Source: Beverwykella pulmonaria (taxonomy: Eukaryota > Ascomycota > Dothideomycetes > Pleosporales > Melanommataceae). From it: a stretch of 64,000 nt of DNA. The stretch lies in assembly GCA_001599595.1 (NCBI GenBank), contig BCHH01000009.1, positions 794,099-858,098 of the forward strand, written 5' to 3'. Both the position numbers and the translations under genes were made by a program. The notes beneath the pieces were generated by a model. The model saw only the letters and a list, made by a program, of their open reading frames with translations, ran no database searches and was not told the origin of the DNA. Below are positions 23,802 through 35,347 of the stretch, in pieces (the first letter of the stretch is position 1; each line of letters begins with the position of its first letter).

Positions 23802-25414
23802 CTACGCCGGAGGCGTTCTCACGGCACTCAGCTCCGCAGCGGGCGGTGTCGTCACCGTGGGCATTTCCTCCGCCTGGTGGGGCTGTACGAGGTTGTTCGG
23901 CCGGTACGGTACATATCCCCCTGGCGGCCGGCCCAGATTCGCGCTCACGGGCCTACCGTCTGCCTCGTTGTACCCACCCAACACGCTCGTCGGCACCGCT
24001 TCCACATTCGTATTCGGTGAGTGCAGGCCTCCTGCCGGTGCGGAGCCCCAGGAACTATGCGGTGTGTGTCCCGTTCCCGTTCCGCCACCGAGGCCAACGA
24101 ACTGAGGGGCATGTGCGGGCTGTGCGCCGGGAACAAAGCCTGAGCCCGACTCAAGTTCTGCACGTCCGTTGATAGTTGATATGGGGCGCCCGGGGCCGAC
24201 ACTATTTCCTGCGAGCTCAGGGATGCCGGCAGTTGGTTGGTACGTTGCGAGTGGAGGCTTCTCATTGTGCTTTGCACCGCCCACGAAGCCGTAGGCGGGG
24301 GCGGGCGAGTTACCGCCATCGGTCATGATTTCGTCTGCGAAGGGAGGTTTGGACTCGCGGTTGGAGGCTTTGGCTTGCGTAGAGCGTTTGCGCAAGAGCC
24401 AGATGAGGATGCCGAGGAGCGCGAGCGCGAGCGGGATGCCGACTGCGCAGCCGACGATTACGGGGAGTTTGGACGACGAGGATTTGGAGTTGTTGGCGGA
24501 ATCTGCGGCGTTGGTCGAGACGGCGGGGGTGTTTACGACGGTTTTGACGACGGTGACGATGCCGGCGGTGCCAGAGGAGATGCTAGTTTGTAGGGATGTC
24601 GTTGGCTCTGCGTTGACGCTAGGAGAGGGCGTGGTGTGCGGTGCATCGGTGGATTGGGGCACATTGGTGGATGGGGGCGCATTGGTGGAGCCTGCGGTTG
24701 ATGGGGAAGGTGTTTGGGATGCGCCGCCGCTGAGGGCTTCGCCGGTGATGGTGGCAAGATTGGGGGCATTGGAGGCGGTCGAGGATCCGACGGTTGCATA
24801 GGCTTTGCCGTCTGCGAGGGCAAAGAAGGGTCGGGGTGAGGGAGACTCCTTGCAGCAGTTTACGTGTTGAGCGTCGGCATTGCAGCACCATTGGTTGTTG
24901 TGGTCGCTGCATTGGGTTATGGATTCTCCGCCGGAGGCGCTCATATCTGGGGGATGTTAGATTTTGCGGTGCATTTCGTAGACACTGTTTCTCTTATCCC
25001 TCCCATTGTACATGATAGGATATTGACAGTGACGAGACAACCTACCATAAGTGCACATATTCGACGGGCACCCCTCGGCTTTCCAGCTCTGATCCGTACA
25101 ACTATACCGTCCATAGAGCTTGTCTGGCGGATAGTGGCAGAGGCCATTATCGAGACACTCCCATTTGTCGGGACAGCATGCTGAGCCTTCGGCAGAACTG
25201 CAGGGCTTTTCTGGGGCTTGTGATCCGTTGGGGTAGTCTATCCCTCTATTAGAATGCGTACTATTGTGAAATAACAGGTATAGATATTTGCAGGAAGAGG
25301 AAGCGACAGGGACTGGGGGGAGGGGGGCTTACAGCATTGTTGCGCGACTGCGGTCTGGATGGCGAGCGCAAAGCCAAAGGCAATGCGCCAATATGTGAAG
25401 GAGCTCCTCGTCAT
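23802..25414 (-). CDS. Cys-rich single-pass surface protein with Mid2-like architecture
   Basis: Minus strand, three exons: 25414-25333, 25237-25046 and 24946-23802; 472 residues. A hydrophobic signal peptide (IAFGFALAIQTAVAQQC) leads into an ectodomain with many cysteines (SACCPDKWECLDNGLC, RYSCTDQSW, GCPSNMCTY, QWCCNADAQHVNCC). A Ser/Thr/Pro-rich stalk suited to O-mannosylation follows, then one transmembrane helix at about 252-275 (IVGCAVGIPLALALLGILIW) with RKR just inside. The cytosolic tail of about 190 residues is rich in Gly, Pro and Asn. This layout matches fungal stalked wall-sensor or receptor-like proteins such as the Mid2/Wsc group, though no WSC domain is present. A sensor role is inference. 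The plus strand opposite is long and open only because of GC-rich codon use. Confidence 0.85.
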
Positions 25415-27009
25415 ATCGTCGAGCGCATGGGCGTCGTTGCGTTGAAGCACGTGTTCGAGGGTGCGCGCACTCAACACCGAAGCAGACCTTCGAGGTTGTG
25501 CAGTTGACGAAAGATGAAAGAGTGAAGTGAGAGAAGTGGAAGAGAGAGACAAGAATCAAACTCCGAATCCGCAGCCACTCGACACAAAACCCGTCTGCGT
25601 GATGAGCGCACAACTATCACGCGCCTTGCTCCCTGGCAACCCTCCAGGTGCGTCTCGTTTGCTTGCTCTTGCGACCAAAATGGCGAACCTCGCCACGACG
25701 TAGCCAATGCAATCCTAGCGAGGCCAACGGCAACAATTGTGGATAGATTGCTTGCAGTCACAGTGACGCCATGTGCAAATGGCCCCTGTCGCTCTGGGTA
25801 TTGACCGCGGTTGTATCCTGTTTCGTTTGGTTTTCTCGGTTATGTTGGAGTGGTCGTATAGCTGGCCAGGGCGGCGTTACACAGGAACGTCAATCGCTCG
25901 TATCGCGGTTGAGGAACCAAAGAATGCGAAATGCAAGATAACAGAATCGCTGCTGAATAGTACTTGAGAGGGGAATTATTCTTAACATAAGCCCAGCTGT
26001 TCAGGAAGAGGCTATGTAGATCAGGCTCGTGGCAGTAAGGAGAGTTTGCTCTTCTTGCTAATCCGGCGTTTAAGGCGTCCTGGTACTGATGACCGTGTGC
26101 TGTCTTCGCCGCTCCCTTGAAACGCTTTCAAGCGAAGCGCAGAGGCGTAATTCGTCAATGGTCGGTGTTGTCTCGTGGTGGAGGATCGAAATATGGCGGT
26201 TCACCTAGCCTCCTTCCCAATCGAGATGTACTCGAAGCCGTAAATCTAGCTATCTTCCACACCTGCTCCTATTCAATTCCTTCAGCCGTGTGTCTAAAGA
26301 TCTCGAGCTTCCCGCAATTCGTCTTACCTTCCTCTTACGCCTCTCTCTCTCTCTCTCTCCCTATCCTTCTTACTTCCTGCCTCTGTCCTACGCTCTGCGT
26401 CTACAACGCCACGGCACAGCAGCAGTGCCGACCCAGTTTCCCTAAACGCCGCGCTCGGGATATAAAAATGTAGCTTTTCTGACTTTGCCGCTGTGCTGGC
26501 GCCCAAGTGTACCTCGCCGCAGCGCTTCATCTTGATCTTGTGCCGAGCGCACGCAGCCGGCGAGAGTAGTACGAGATCGGACATTGGGATCACCAGATCA
26601 TCGAGAGGTCGCAGTAGCAATAGGTGAGAAATGACGTTGCCATGTCGCACCAACAAACATAATGAAACAGATCCGATGGATCGCTGATGACATCAATTGG
26701 GGGGATATGTGGCGGATTGTGGCTGGAGTGGTCCGACTGCAACTCGACGGGCGGGCACGACAGTTCGTTTCTATTGTTACTCTTACACGTGTAGAGAAAA
26801 GGTGGAGCTATAGAGTAAGTGATAGGCTGGAGAACGAATTATCGCATCCGTGTCAGGAGGCAAGTACAAAGACATTTGATATCGAATCCGTTTCCTCTTC
26901 ATATCCTCTTCATTCTCCTCTCAGGTATGTATCGGCACAATCCACTTCCCCGTAACGACAGTAAGTCCAATCGCCATCCACCAAACCCCTTCTCACCATC
27001 CCTCCCCCA
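25415..27009. other. Intergenic region
   Basis: About 1.6 kb. The 25415-25750 part is the upstream region of the surface-protein gene. The rest has no supported gene; the frames at 26117-26473 run through a CT microsatellite. Confidence 0.5.
26341..26359. repeat. CT dinucleotide microsatellite
   Basis: An uninterrupted CT run of about 19 bp within a wider pyrimidine-rich tract. Confidence 0.85.
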
Positions 27010-28671
27010 CTAACACCTCCTACCCCTCAGCATCCTCAACTGAGTCTGATAATCGCTGCACTCCCCACCAAGCCCCATCTTGCTGCGGGGCCACTCATCC
27101 TCCTGTGTATTATCCATCTCAGCTTGCAGAATCTTGATGTGATGTTTGACCACCCTGAGCAACAAGTTATCCGCCAGATGCTCCGGAACCTCGACGGAAG
27201 GTAACACCATTTTCTTCCTTTTCGCGTCTTCCTTCTTCTTGTCTTCCAGAGAGCAGGAGTCGGCGTCGGTGGAGGGGAAAGGCTTGGAGCACTTGTTGCA
27301 GATCTCTTCGCAGACGCAGGTCTCGACTTCCTTGATCTGGTCTGGGCTTTCTTCCTCCTTCGCCTCCTTCGCCTCCTCCACATCCACCATCTCAAAGTCG
27401 TCGCCCTTGAACCCACGCGCCACACTCAACAACGCCATGACGAATAACTCCTTCAAGTACGCGAAACTGAAGCCCTCGGTCAACTGCGCAATAATAGGAC
27501 ACAATTCCTCCGCGAACTGCACCGTGTCGTTCTTGAGCAACTTCTTGCGCCAGTACTCGGCGTACGCGGTGCGTTCCTCTATCGCGGGGATTGTGAAATG
27601 GTACTTGCGGTCGAAACGCGAGGGCCGTTTTGCAATGGCTGGGTCGAGCCTGTCGAGATGGTTCGTAGATCCAATCATGAGAATGCCGTCATTAGATTCA
27701 AGACCGTCGACTTCGTTGAGGAAGTAACTCCGCACGTTGTCTCCAACAAGACTGTCGAGGTCCTCGAAGATGAGAAGACAAGGCGCGCAGTCGCGTGCTT
27801 GGGCGAATATGCGGCTGATGGAGTACTGCTCGCCCTTGCACTTGTCCTCGAAGCTTTTCACATACAAACTAGGAATCCGGTCCTCGCGGTCGTACAGTGA
27901 GCTCATGAGCGCCTTGATACTGACCGTTTTCCCGTTTCCGGGTACGCCGTGCAGGATAATGCCGCGCTTCCAAGGGACGGCAAAGTCCGAATACAGTTTT
28001 GCGTTGTCGAAGAAGCCCTGCACGTCTTCGATGAGATTCTTCTTCATCTCCGGGTCAAGAATCACATCGTCCCACGAACTCCCATTCACTGCCTTCCATA
28101 GCTCCTTGCTCTTCGCCCAGTATGAGTCGTCGAAGACCCAAATCTCTTCATGCAGCTGCGCTGTCCACTTCCCGGCCGCCATGATCAACGCATCAGTTTC
28201 AGTGCATTGTCCATTGGCAATGTTAGACGCGTCGCGTGCTCTCGGATAAAGGATGTAGAACATGCGTTGCTCCTGCTCGAACACATCCTTCCAGACGATA
28301 AAGTATACGAGGAACTCATGACCCTCCCAAATGTACTGGAAGCGCGCAAAGCGGTAGCTATTATCGAGATACCCCGGGTTCTGCTTCTTCTCGATACGCT
28401 CGCCGATTGGGTGCCAGCGGCGAGTGGCGCTGAAGGACTCAGAGGCGGAGTCGAGCGTGAGAGTGGCTTTGTCGGCCGACGCAAATTGGAAGAGAGAGAC
28501 GCGGCGCTCTGTGACCTCGGTCACATGGTAGGTCGGGTAGGCCTCCTTGAGCACGGAGAGAGCGGTCGTTTTGGTGTCGATTCGGGACCCGCGGCAGTGC
28601 GCCTTGAAGGTCTCGAAGACACTGTTGCTGTCCTCGAGGGTGGCGGCGAGGATTTCCTTTGCGGCGGGCAT
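27010..28671 (-). CDS. AAA-family ATPase, intronless
   Basis: Single exon of 553 residues from an ATG at 28671. The N-terminal 200 residues form the unnamed fungal domain often found with this ATPase type. The AAA core has Walker A GVPGNGKT near residue 240, Walker B CLLIFEDLDS near 303, sensor 1 MIGSTNHLDRLDPA and an arginine-finger region RPSRFDRKYHF. After the lid helices comes an acidic, Lys/Glu-rich stretch with a small CxC...CxxC cluster (VCEEICNKCSKPF) that could bind a metal. The layout is close to fungal cytosolic BCS1/YjoB-like ATPases, but no mitochondrial leader or transmembrane helix is seen, so a Bcs1 function is not supported. The substrate is unknown. Confidence 0.9.
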   Translation of the reverse strand: MPAAKEILAATLEDSNSVFETFKAHCRGSRIDTKTTALSVLKEAYPTYHVTEVTERRVSLFQFASADKATLTLDSASESFSATRRWHPIGERIEKKQNPGYLDNSYRFARFQYIWEGHEFLVYFIVWKDVFEQEQRMFYILYPRARDASNIANGQCTETDALIMAAGKWTAQLHEEIWVFDDSYWAKSKELWKAVNGSSWDDVILDPEMKKNLIEDVQGFFDNAKLYSDFAVPWKRGIILHGVPGNGKTVSIKALMSSLYDREDRIPSLYVKSFEDKCKGEQYSISRIFAQARDCAPCLLIFEDLDSLVGDNVRSYFLNEVDGLESNDGILMIGSTNHLDRLDPAIAKRPSRFDRKYHFTIPAIEERTAYAEYWRKKLLKNDTVQFAEELCPIIAQLTEGFSFAYLKELFVMALLSVARGFKGDDFEMVDVEEAKEAKEEESPDQIKEVETCVCEEICNKCSKPFPSTDADSCSLEDKKKEDAKRKKMVLPSVEVPEHLADNLLLRVVKHHIKILQAEMDNTQEDEWPRSKMGLGGECSDYQTQLRMLRGRRC

Positions 28672-30792
28672 GGTGGCTGACTATCAAAGTCTAGAGCGGG
28701 TGTAAATGCACAGAGGAAGTGAGATAGTGAAGAGGTAGAGTGAGGGATGTCTGATTGTACCAGAGCAAAATACTTGGAGAAACAGTGATGGGCAAAGAAG
28801 AAGCTCTTACAGCACTGTCGTGAACAGTGGAAGGAAATGAGGCCGACTTGAAAGCGTTTTATACCTTTCTAGCAGCTACAGGTGCACCAGCGGCCTCAAC
28901 CAGCGGCCTCCAACTGACCAACAGGGACCGTTTGCTGCCAATTCCTAGCTAGGCAGACGCCCACGAGAAGATACCGGTGTAGACCTGGTACCCCGCATAT
29001 GCACTTTTAGGTAAATGATGCTTACGCGGTGCTGCTAGATATAGTTTGCTATTCTGCACACCCATATGCAAGAATGCCCTGTCCCGGGTTGCAAGCTGAA
29101 GCCTCAATGCATGTTCGCCAGGGCCATACATGTTCCTGCATGCTTGTGCGTCAGTTGTCGGACCCATTAGAGTGTGCAGGCGAGGGTTCGTAGGTTGCAA
29201 GGGTAGGGTGTCGAAGGTGGATGCCTAAAAAGGCAAGTGTAATCAACGCACTAGCGCCCTTTCACTACCTAGAAACGAAAATAACGAGATATAAGATTTT
29301 TTTTTCTAGTTGCAGAAGGCTGGATGGTAGATACATTAGTTTTCAATCCTATGAAATTGATCCTTTTGCCTTCTACTTTAATCTGCATACTACGCCTGTG
29401 ATTCTCCTCAGACATGGGAATATGCAGAACATAGCAGTCGTAGTAGTAGCGCAAAAAGGTAGGTTCGCGATGGTGGGGCATCAGTTCGTTGCCACCATCA
29501 ACCCACCGGTCAACTTATGACGGACTGGCGCCGGATCACCATCGGACACTCCGCTAAGCTAGTCACGCAACGTCTCACGATATCCCACAACGCCAAGACT
29601 ATGAGACACTGACATTGTGTCGCGAATCCCATGGCTGGTCAAAGTGACCACGCATGGGACAAATAGGAAAGTATGAGACACATGTGTATATATGATGATT
29701 GTGTTCAACCTGTCAGCCTACCTTGTCAGTTAGCAATCACATTGGGTTACTACCGGTATTCAAGCAATACTTTTCTCGGAAAGACGAATTACCTTCACTG
29801 TTTTAGTATCACACGGGTGACCCTACCCAGAGAACCCACCGTTAGTCCTACATTGATTATCTTCCAACACCTGATCTTAATCAGTTCAGGATCTTCACAC
29901 CCACGTTGAATTACACGGACGGCAGAAGAATTACTTAAGCTTTACATTGCCCTATCATATCTGCCTAAACTATGTAGACTTAGTTAATACTTTAAACATC
30001 CTATTCTTTGTAAGCAATAGAAGCTGCTTGTGCAGCACAAAGTACAGACGGAACCAAAAGCGCATTAATTATTGCATGGTTGCACGTCGGCAATCCTAGC
30101 ATGCTTAAAGTCCGAATCCGATCAAGCAAAGCCGCTGGTCATGCACAAATATATATTCCGAACTTTGAGAATATCCCCGTAACCTAAAACCGACGAAACT
30201 GTGAAAGTAAAACAGAGAACAACACGCTTAGTAAAGCTCCTACAAAAGCAATCAAGCAAACATATGTATATATGCCGCAAACAAGCTCCCATTATACTTC
30301 CCAATTCGAAGCAACGATATGTAAAATGATGTACGACGCCACTGTTGGTATAACATCCTCGTAAGTATCTTCCCGTCCAACCATGCTCGCCTCATCCTCT
30401 TTTTAGGCCGACGTAGAATAAAAACACATAAAGTATCCAGAGTAGTGTAGCTCCCATTAACGAAAGAAAGAAAAAGGGAGTTGCCGACCGTAGTATGTAA
30501 AACAACAGCAAAGGAGATGCCACACACAAAGACCCGACAAGCCGAAAGGAGTAAAACTGCACAAAACACATATGTAGGAAGCGCCCGAACACCACCCAGA
30601 AATTCCCACAGTCGTCCGACCTTCCCCCATGCTCCCAGAAAAAGCTCCAGGTCCAAAGAACGGGGTATAAGAACGTTTTGTTTTCCAATGCCCTCTAGGC
30701 ATGCAGGCAGCAGTAGCAGCAAGGTCATATCCATAGCGAGCATAGAATCAAACCGTGAAACACCAGCCCAAATCAGTGCTTCTGTCTTGGAG
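28672..30792. other. Long intergenic region between the AAA gene and somA
   Basis: About 2.1 kb, noticeably more AT-rich around 29300-30300, with no supported gene. Short frames such as 30252-30803 (minus) overlap the somA 3' flank and lack motifs. It probably holds the AAA promoter and a long 3' untranslated region of somA. Confidence 0.5.
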
Positions 30793-33234
30793 CTAAAGAT
30801 CACCGCCGGCCTCTACTGTGTCGCCGAAGCCAAAGTCACCGCCTGATAACCCGAACCCGTTGTTGTCATCGACGTGTAAAAAGGAATCAAAGTCGAAGCT
30901 CTCTAGGTTATCGGGTTCAAAGTCGAGGTTAAGGTTAAAACCCTGTTTCGGGGTTAGTTGAGTTCCTTCACACAGGGAGAAAGTACTTACTTCTGCCCCA
31001 AGACCTTCGCTAAACGGTGGGCCAGGGTCCATTGCAGGCTGCTGTTGCGGTGCGCCAGATGGAGGCTGCGAGGGAGGCTGGGTAGGCTGCTGCTGACCGT
31101 TTTGGAAACCCTTTTGATGGTGGGCAGTGACAGGAGTCGAGGAGGTTGGTGTGGGCGGCTCGTCACCGGTAGACGCTGCTGGGGTCGCGCCAGATCCCTT
31201 TGCTTTGGGTGGCTTCTACAATTAATATCAACAGTCTGACGAAATAAGGGAAGCGCAATACGTTACCTTGTCGTTCTTATTGATCTTCTTCTTTGGACCC
31301 GCCTTATGTCCCTGATTTGGCGTCGGCGGCGCAGCAGGTTGCGAGGGTGACGGTTCCTGAGGTCGAGGCTGTTCGCCAGCGGGGGGTGCTGGAGGCGGCG
31401 GCATTTGATTTCTTTGCTGAGGGTTATTGCCCATGGGTCCAAGTTGCTGGCCAGGCTGCATCATCCCCGGGGGAGCGCCTCGCCATGCGCCATTTTGCAT
31501 ATTGCCGTTCTGGCGCATCTGTTCCAATTGCTGTTGCGTCATTTGCTGCTGTCCGGCGAAGCCCGGATGCGAGCTCGGTGGTCTCATCAAAGGGGTCTGC
31601 TGCATCTGCGGGTTGTAGAACTGCGGAGGCATCCCGGGAGGCATCTGAGTCGGGTCGAAGTTCATGTTGGGCGCTGGGGAACTGCGTTGCTGCTGCATCG
31701 CGCCTTCGGGCATGGGCGATGCGGGAAGTCCTTGTTGGTTCATTTTGGGAGTTCCTCGTTTCATCATTTGGTCCACAGGGTTAGGTGATGGGCCTGCTCT
31801 GCTTCCTTGTGGTGACATGGATGGTGGGAACCCAGGGGCGCCGGCCGGCTGCGCATGAGGGCCGCCGGACATGCTGTCCTGTTCCTGTCTTGCCATTAGT
31901 AGGCGCTTCTTGTTTTGCTGCTCGAGCAACATGAGCTGCATCTGGTAGTCTTGCAGGGCGTGGTTGCCCTGAGGCTGGCCGGGGGCGGCGGGCATTCCAG
32001 GGCGCGGTTGGTTGCCGGCGAACATGTCGTGCTGGCCGTCCAGGCCTTGCTGGTTCATTGGAGATCCTTGGACGCCGGAATTCATCCCCTGAGGCATAGC
32101 AGGATTATTTAGTGCTATTCTGTGTTGATGGGCCAGGCTTTGGGCGTATACCTCAATAGACTTCTGCTGCACATTCTGTGCCGCCTGCTGCGCAAATTCA
32201 TTGAACTGGTTGCCGGACACGTTGCCTGCGTTGATTCCCCCTGCGAGTAACATCTGGTTAGCCTGGCCTGTGGAGGTCGCTCCCATGGGCGGTTGCGGCA
32301 TGCCGTGACTGCGTGCCGCACCCATCTGAGGACTGCTGAAATGGTTACCTTCAACACGCGGCCGCTTATTGGGAGACGGCGCGTCCCCAGACGAGCCCGG
32401 CGACTGGGGGCGTTGCCCGTTTATATCCATGCTAGAGCCGTCCCGCTGCATCTGCGCGGACAGCATTGCCGGGTTCTTCATTTGCATGTTTGTCATTGGG
32501 TTTCCGTTGCTGTCGCGAGGAGAAGATACAGGTCAGTAGTGGATTCAGGGCGGTGGGGAAGCAGGGAAAACGTACGGATTGCGGTTATTCATGGCCGCCG
32601 CACGCTTGAGGTCGTTGGGGGCGACGCCGACGCCGTTGCCGTTGGGCATTTGCCGCATCATGTTCTGATACGGGTTGCCCATGGCGCTGTTAGCCATCAT
32701 CATGCGCTGGTTCCGTTGGTCGGTGTGCATCTGGGTAAGGTTCTGGAGGTCCTGTCAGTGTTGTTCAGCCTGCCATGCATTGTACACGCTTACCCGGGTG
32801 TGGTTGATGTATTGGGTGCCCTTTCCGCCGGGCTGCTTATTTCGGGCGGCATAGAATATGTCCCAAAACTGGACCCACCAGTCTAGCAAGAAGGAGTTTT
32901 CTGCAAGCTGGCCCTCGGGCAGTTGGGGTTCGGGGAGGTCGTTTCGCGATTCCTGGTCCATGGAATCCACGCCGTTGACGTTCCTGCCACTCGGACTCGG
33001 CTTTGTCTGCTGTTTTAGTGTCATTTTAAGATCACACTCGAGCATCGTTTTCGCCAGTCGAGAATGGTTGTTCCGGAGGAAGTAGTCGTAAATGTACGTG
33101 TTGAGCTTCTCGCGCGGATCGGCGTCAGTCTGGGGCCGCCCTGGGCGCTGCATGTTGCCCATGATGGGCGTGCCGTCGACGGGGCCTCCGACATTCGCGT
33201 TCATGCCCGCCATCGCCATCTGCTGGTTCTGCAT
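30793..33234 (-). CDS. somA: SomA/Flo8-like LisH-domain transcriptional regulator
   Basis: Minus strand, five exons: 33234-32794, 32751-32576, 32509-31267, 31215-30991 and 30942-30793; 744 residues. A LisH dimerisation motif lies at residues 41-65 (REKLNTYIYDYFL, then SRLAKTML). Downstream comes WWVQFWDIFYAARN, characteristic of the Flo8/Som1 group. The centre is Gln/Met/Pro-rich (activator-like) with a candidate nuclear signal, SPNKRPRVEG, and a basic GPKKKINKNDK near the end of exon 3. The C-terminus is acidic and aromatic (NLDFEPDNLESFDFDSFL), typical of an activation domain. In A. fumigatus SomA acts with PtaB downstream of PKA, controls conidiation and adhesion, and is reported to affect galactosaminogalactan genes. 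Here it lies about 19 kb from the GAG-type cluster. Confidence 0.88.
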
Positions 33235-34529
33235 GGCTAGGACGAGGAGGCGAGGGGCCCAAAGCTACGTGTGCGAGGCGGACGGGAGAGGGCGCGCGCG
33301 TCGATTGCAGTGTGCGGTGCTGTGTCTCGCTCTGCGGCGCTGTCGGTGGAGGGCTATAGCAGCATGGACACGCCGTGGCAATGGGGAGGTCTTCGGGGCC
33401 GGGCGGCGGATCGCCGATGCGTTTGCTGGTCGAGCTGGCGGCGGTAGCGAGCGCAGAGGATGAGCGTGGATGAGCGACGGGTGATGTGCGGCGAGACGGG
33501 TGCTGCGATGGAGAGAGCGCGCGCGGGTGCGTGGATGTGAAAGTGTGGAGGTTGAGGTGATGTACAGTGAGGATGTGAAGCCGGGCGGATGCACAGGGTC
33601 TAGCGACAGGATGGCGTGGTGAGAAGGGCTTTTGCAGGGCAGGCACGATCGCGATCAGCCGTCGCAACTAACCTTTGCAACTAACCTTCGCGACTCTTTC
33701 CAGACGGGCCGTGAGACACAACAACACCACGACAGCGACAACCGGGGGCGTGCGGCGCGATGCGGGCAGAAAGCAGGCCGCCGAAAGATGGGGCGCGATG
33801 GACGAGAGGGCCGCAAGTTAGCAGCTGCGAGAGGATTAAGGAGGAAAGTTGGTGAGGGGCGCCCGTCTGCTGCGGTTTAGCGCAGCTTCTACACGTGATC
33901 TATTTATACATCTCCCAGCCACATCACAAGTGCAATTGCAACCCAAAAGCCCGCAACGAGTGCACTTTATTCTGCACTGTGCGTGTGTCTGTTTGTCGGT
34001 ATCCGCATCATGCCTTGCATGGAGTCGAATGAGTGTACGTTGCAGCGCTCTAGTCAGCTGATGGAGCCGCCGCCGCTGAAACACCTCACCAGGAACACGT
34101 TGGCCGTTGAAATTGCCAGATGATTGTGCAATTCTGCACTCCATGGCCTCGACGGCCCACCTGCCGGGGAATGCTGGCTACATATTTGCACACAAGTGAG
34201 CAGAGCCTGCGCGCAGCAGACATGGTATTTCACACCTACGGCTGCTGTGGGTTCCCGATGGACTTCGTCCTGTTCACAGACGTGGTTGCAGTCTTGGCGG
34301 TCATGCTTTTTTGCACTTTGACCTCGAGCGAGACATCCACATTCAAGACTGCTAACGGATCGGACTAAACACTGAACCCTTTGGCTAGCCTTGCACATGG
34401 ACATGTCCATTGCCGCTGTACAGTACGCCTCGACGCCGCCCGATGCATGTGTCTATAAAACCAAGCTAAATATCCGCCATCATTATTCGTAGCAAGCCCC
34501 CAGTCTGTTCGAAAGCCCTCCATCTGCGA
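33235..34529. promoter_or_regulatory. Upstream region of somA and 3' flank of bet3
   Basis: About 1.3 kb. The somA-proximal 600 bp is rich in C and T on the coding strand, with many short frames, as in the long leaders of fungal developmental regulators. No separate gene is supported. Confidence 0.45.
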
Positions 34530-35347
34530 CTACTCGTCATCGGGGGGCATCTCGTCGTCGATATATCTGATCAAAGATACCCTCATCTCGGTGGTGTCGT
34601 TACCGCGGAGCGTATCGCTGATGAAGTGTGCCTCAACCTGCATGTGAACCTATCCGCAGAACCGTCAGCCTGGGCCACCGTAGAGTCGAATAGAGCACTT
34701 GTCTGGCATGCTGCGCTGGGGGCACATACCATTTCCAGAGCACCCCGCAGCACCCCCACCAGTATATTTGAGAACCACAGCTCGTCCTGTGCGCGGCCGT
34801 CGTCGGGTAGCTCGACAAAGTCTGCCAGGGGATTCTCTTCGAACACGAGCGAGAATTGCTTGTTGTCGCTTGACCAGGTCGTGATCGTAGGCGTGATGTT
34901 CAGGAAAATCTTGAAGCCGACCTAGCGATTCCACCGTGAGATGGAGGCGGGATGGAGAAGCGTGGGCGCCTGTACCTTTGAGATCATCTCGGCGACTTCT
35001 CGAAAATTGGAGCACGTTGGTGCACTCGTCTTTGCAAGAAAGTCCTCAATCAGGCGCAGCCCAATATTGTACCCCATCTTGTCTAGCTGCCGGTTGACCT
35101 CGGCGTAGTCAAACTCGTAATCTTTGCACAGTTGCGCAACAATCGTGCCATAGGTCAAGGTAACAAGCTCAGCGCTGACTTTGTCCACCCGCGTCCTTCT
35201 CCTGTTAGGGCCCTGCTTCCGGCATGGAAATTTCGTGCAAGGGACTTACTTCCAGATCCTGGCAGGCATTAGCACATCTCGTAGGAGATCACTGGATAGT
35301 CCGAGAGCTCACTCCTCGCCCAGACGGGCTGCTTTCGTCGAGGCCAT
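34530..35347 (-). CDS. bet3: TRAPP complex subunit Bet3 (TRAPPC3)
   Basis: Minus strand, 191 residues. The body is clear: exon 35195-34976 ([36 protein letters not shown]), exon 34921-34730 ([33 protein letters not shown]) and exon 34649-34530. The 5' end needs a first exon of 35 bp (35347-35313) and a 9-nt microexon (35258-35250), which together give [15 protein letters not shown], the normal fungal Bet3 start. The acceptor of the third exon may be 35195 or 35201; the former gives the family's usual spacing. The Cys in AQLCKD matches the palmitoylation site known in Bet3. Bet3 is a core subunit of TRAPP, the tethering complex and Rab1/Ypt1 exchange factor in ER-to-Golgi traffic. Confidence 0.93.

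Noticed and set aside
24237..24801. Long plus-strand open frames opposite the Mid2-like gene
   Set aside because: They lie antisense to a gene with signal peptide, Cys pattern and transmembrane helix, and arise from GC-rich codon use; their own products have no domain.
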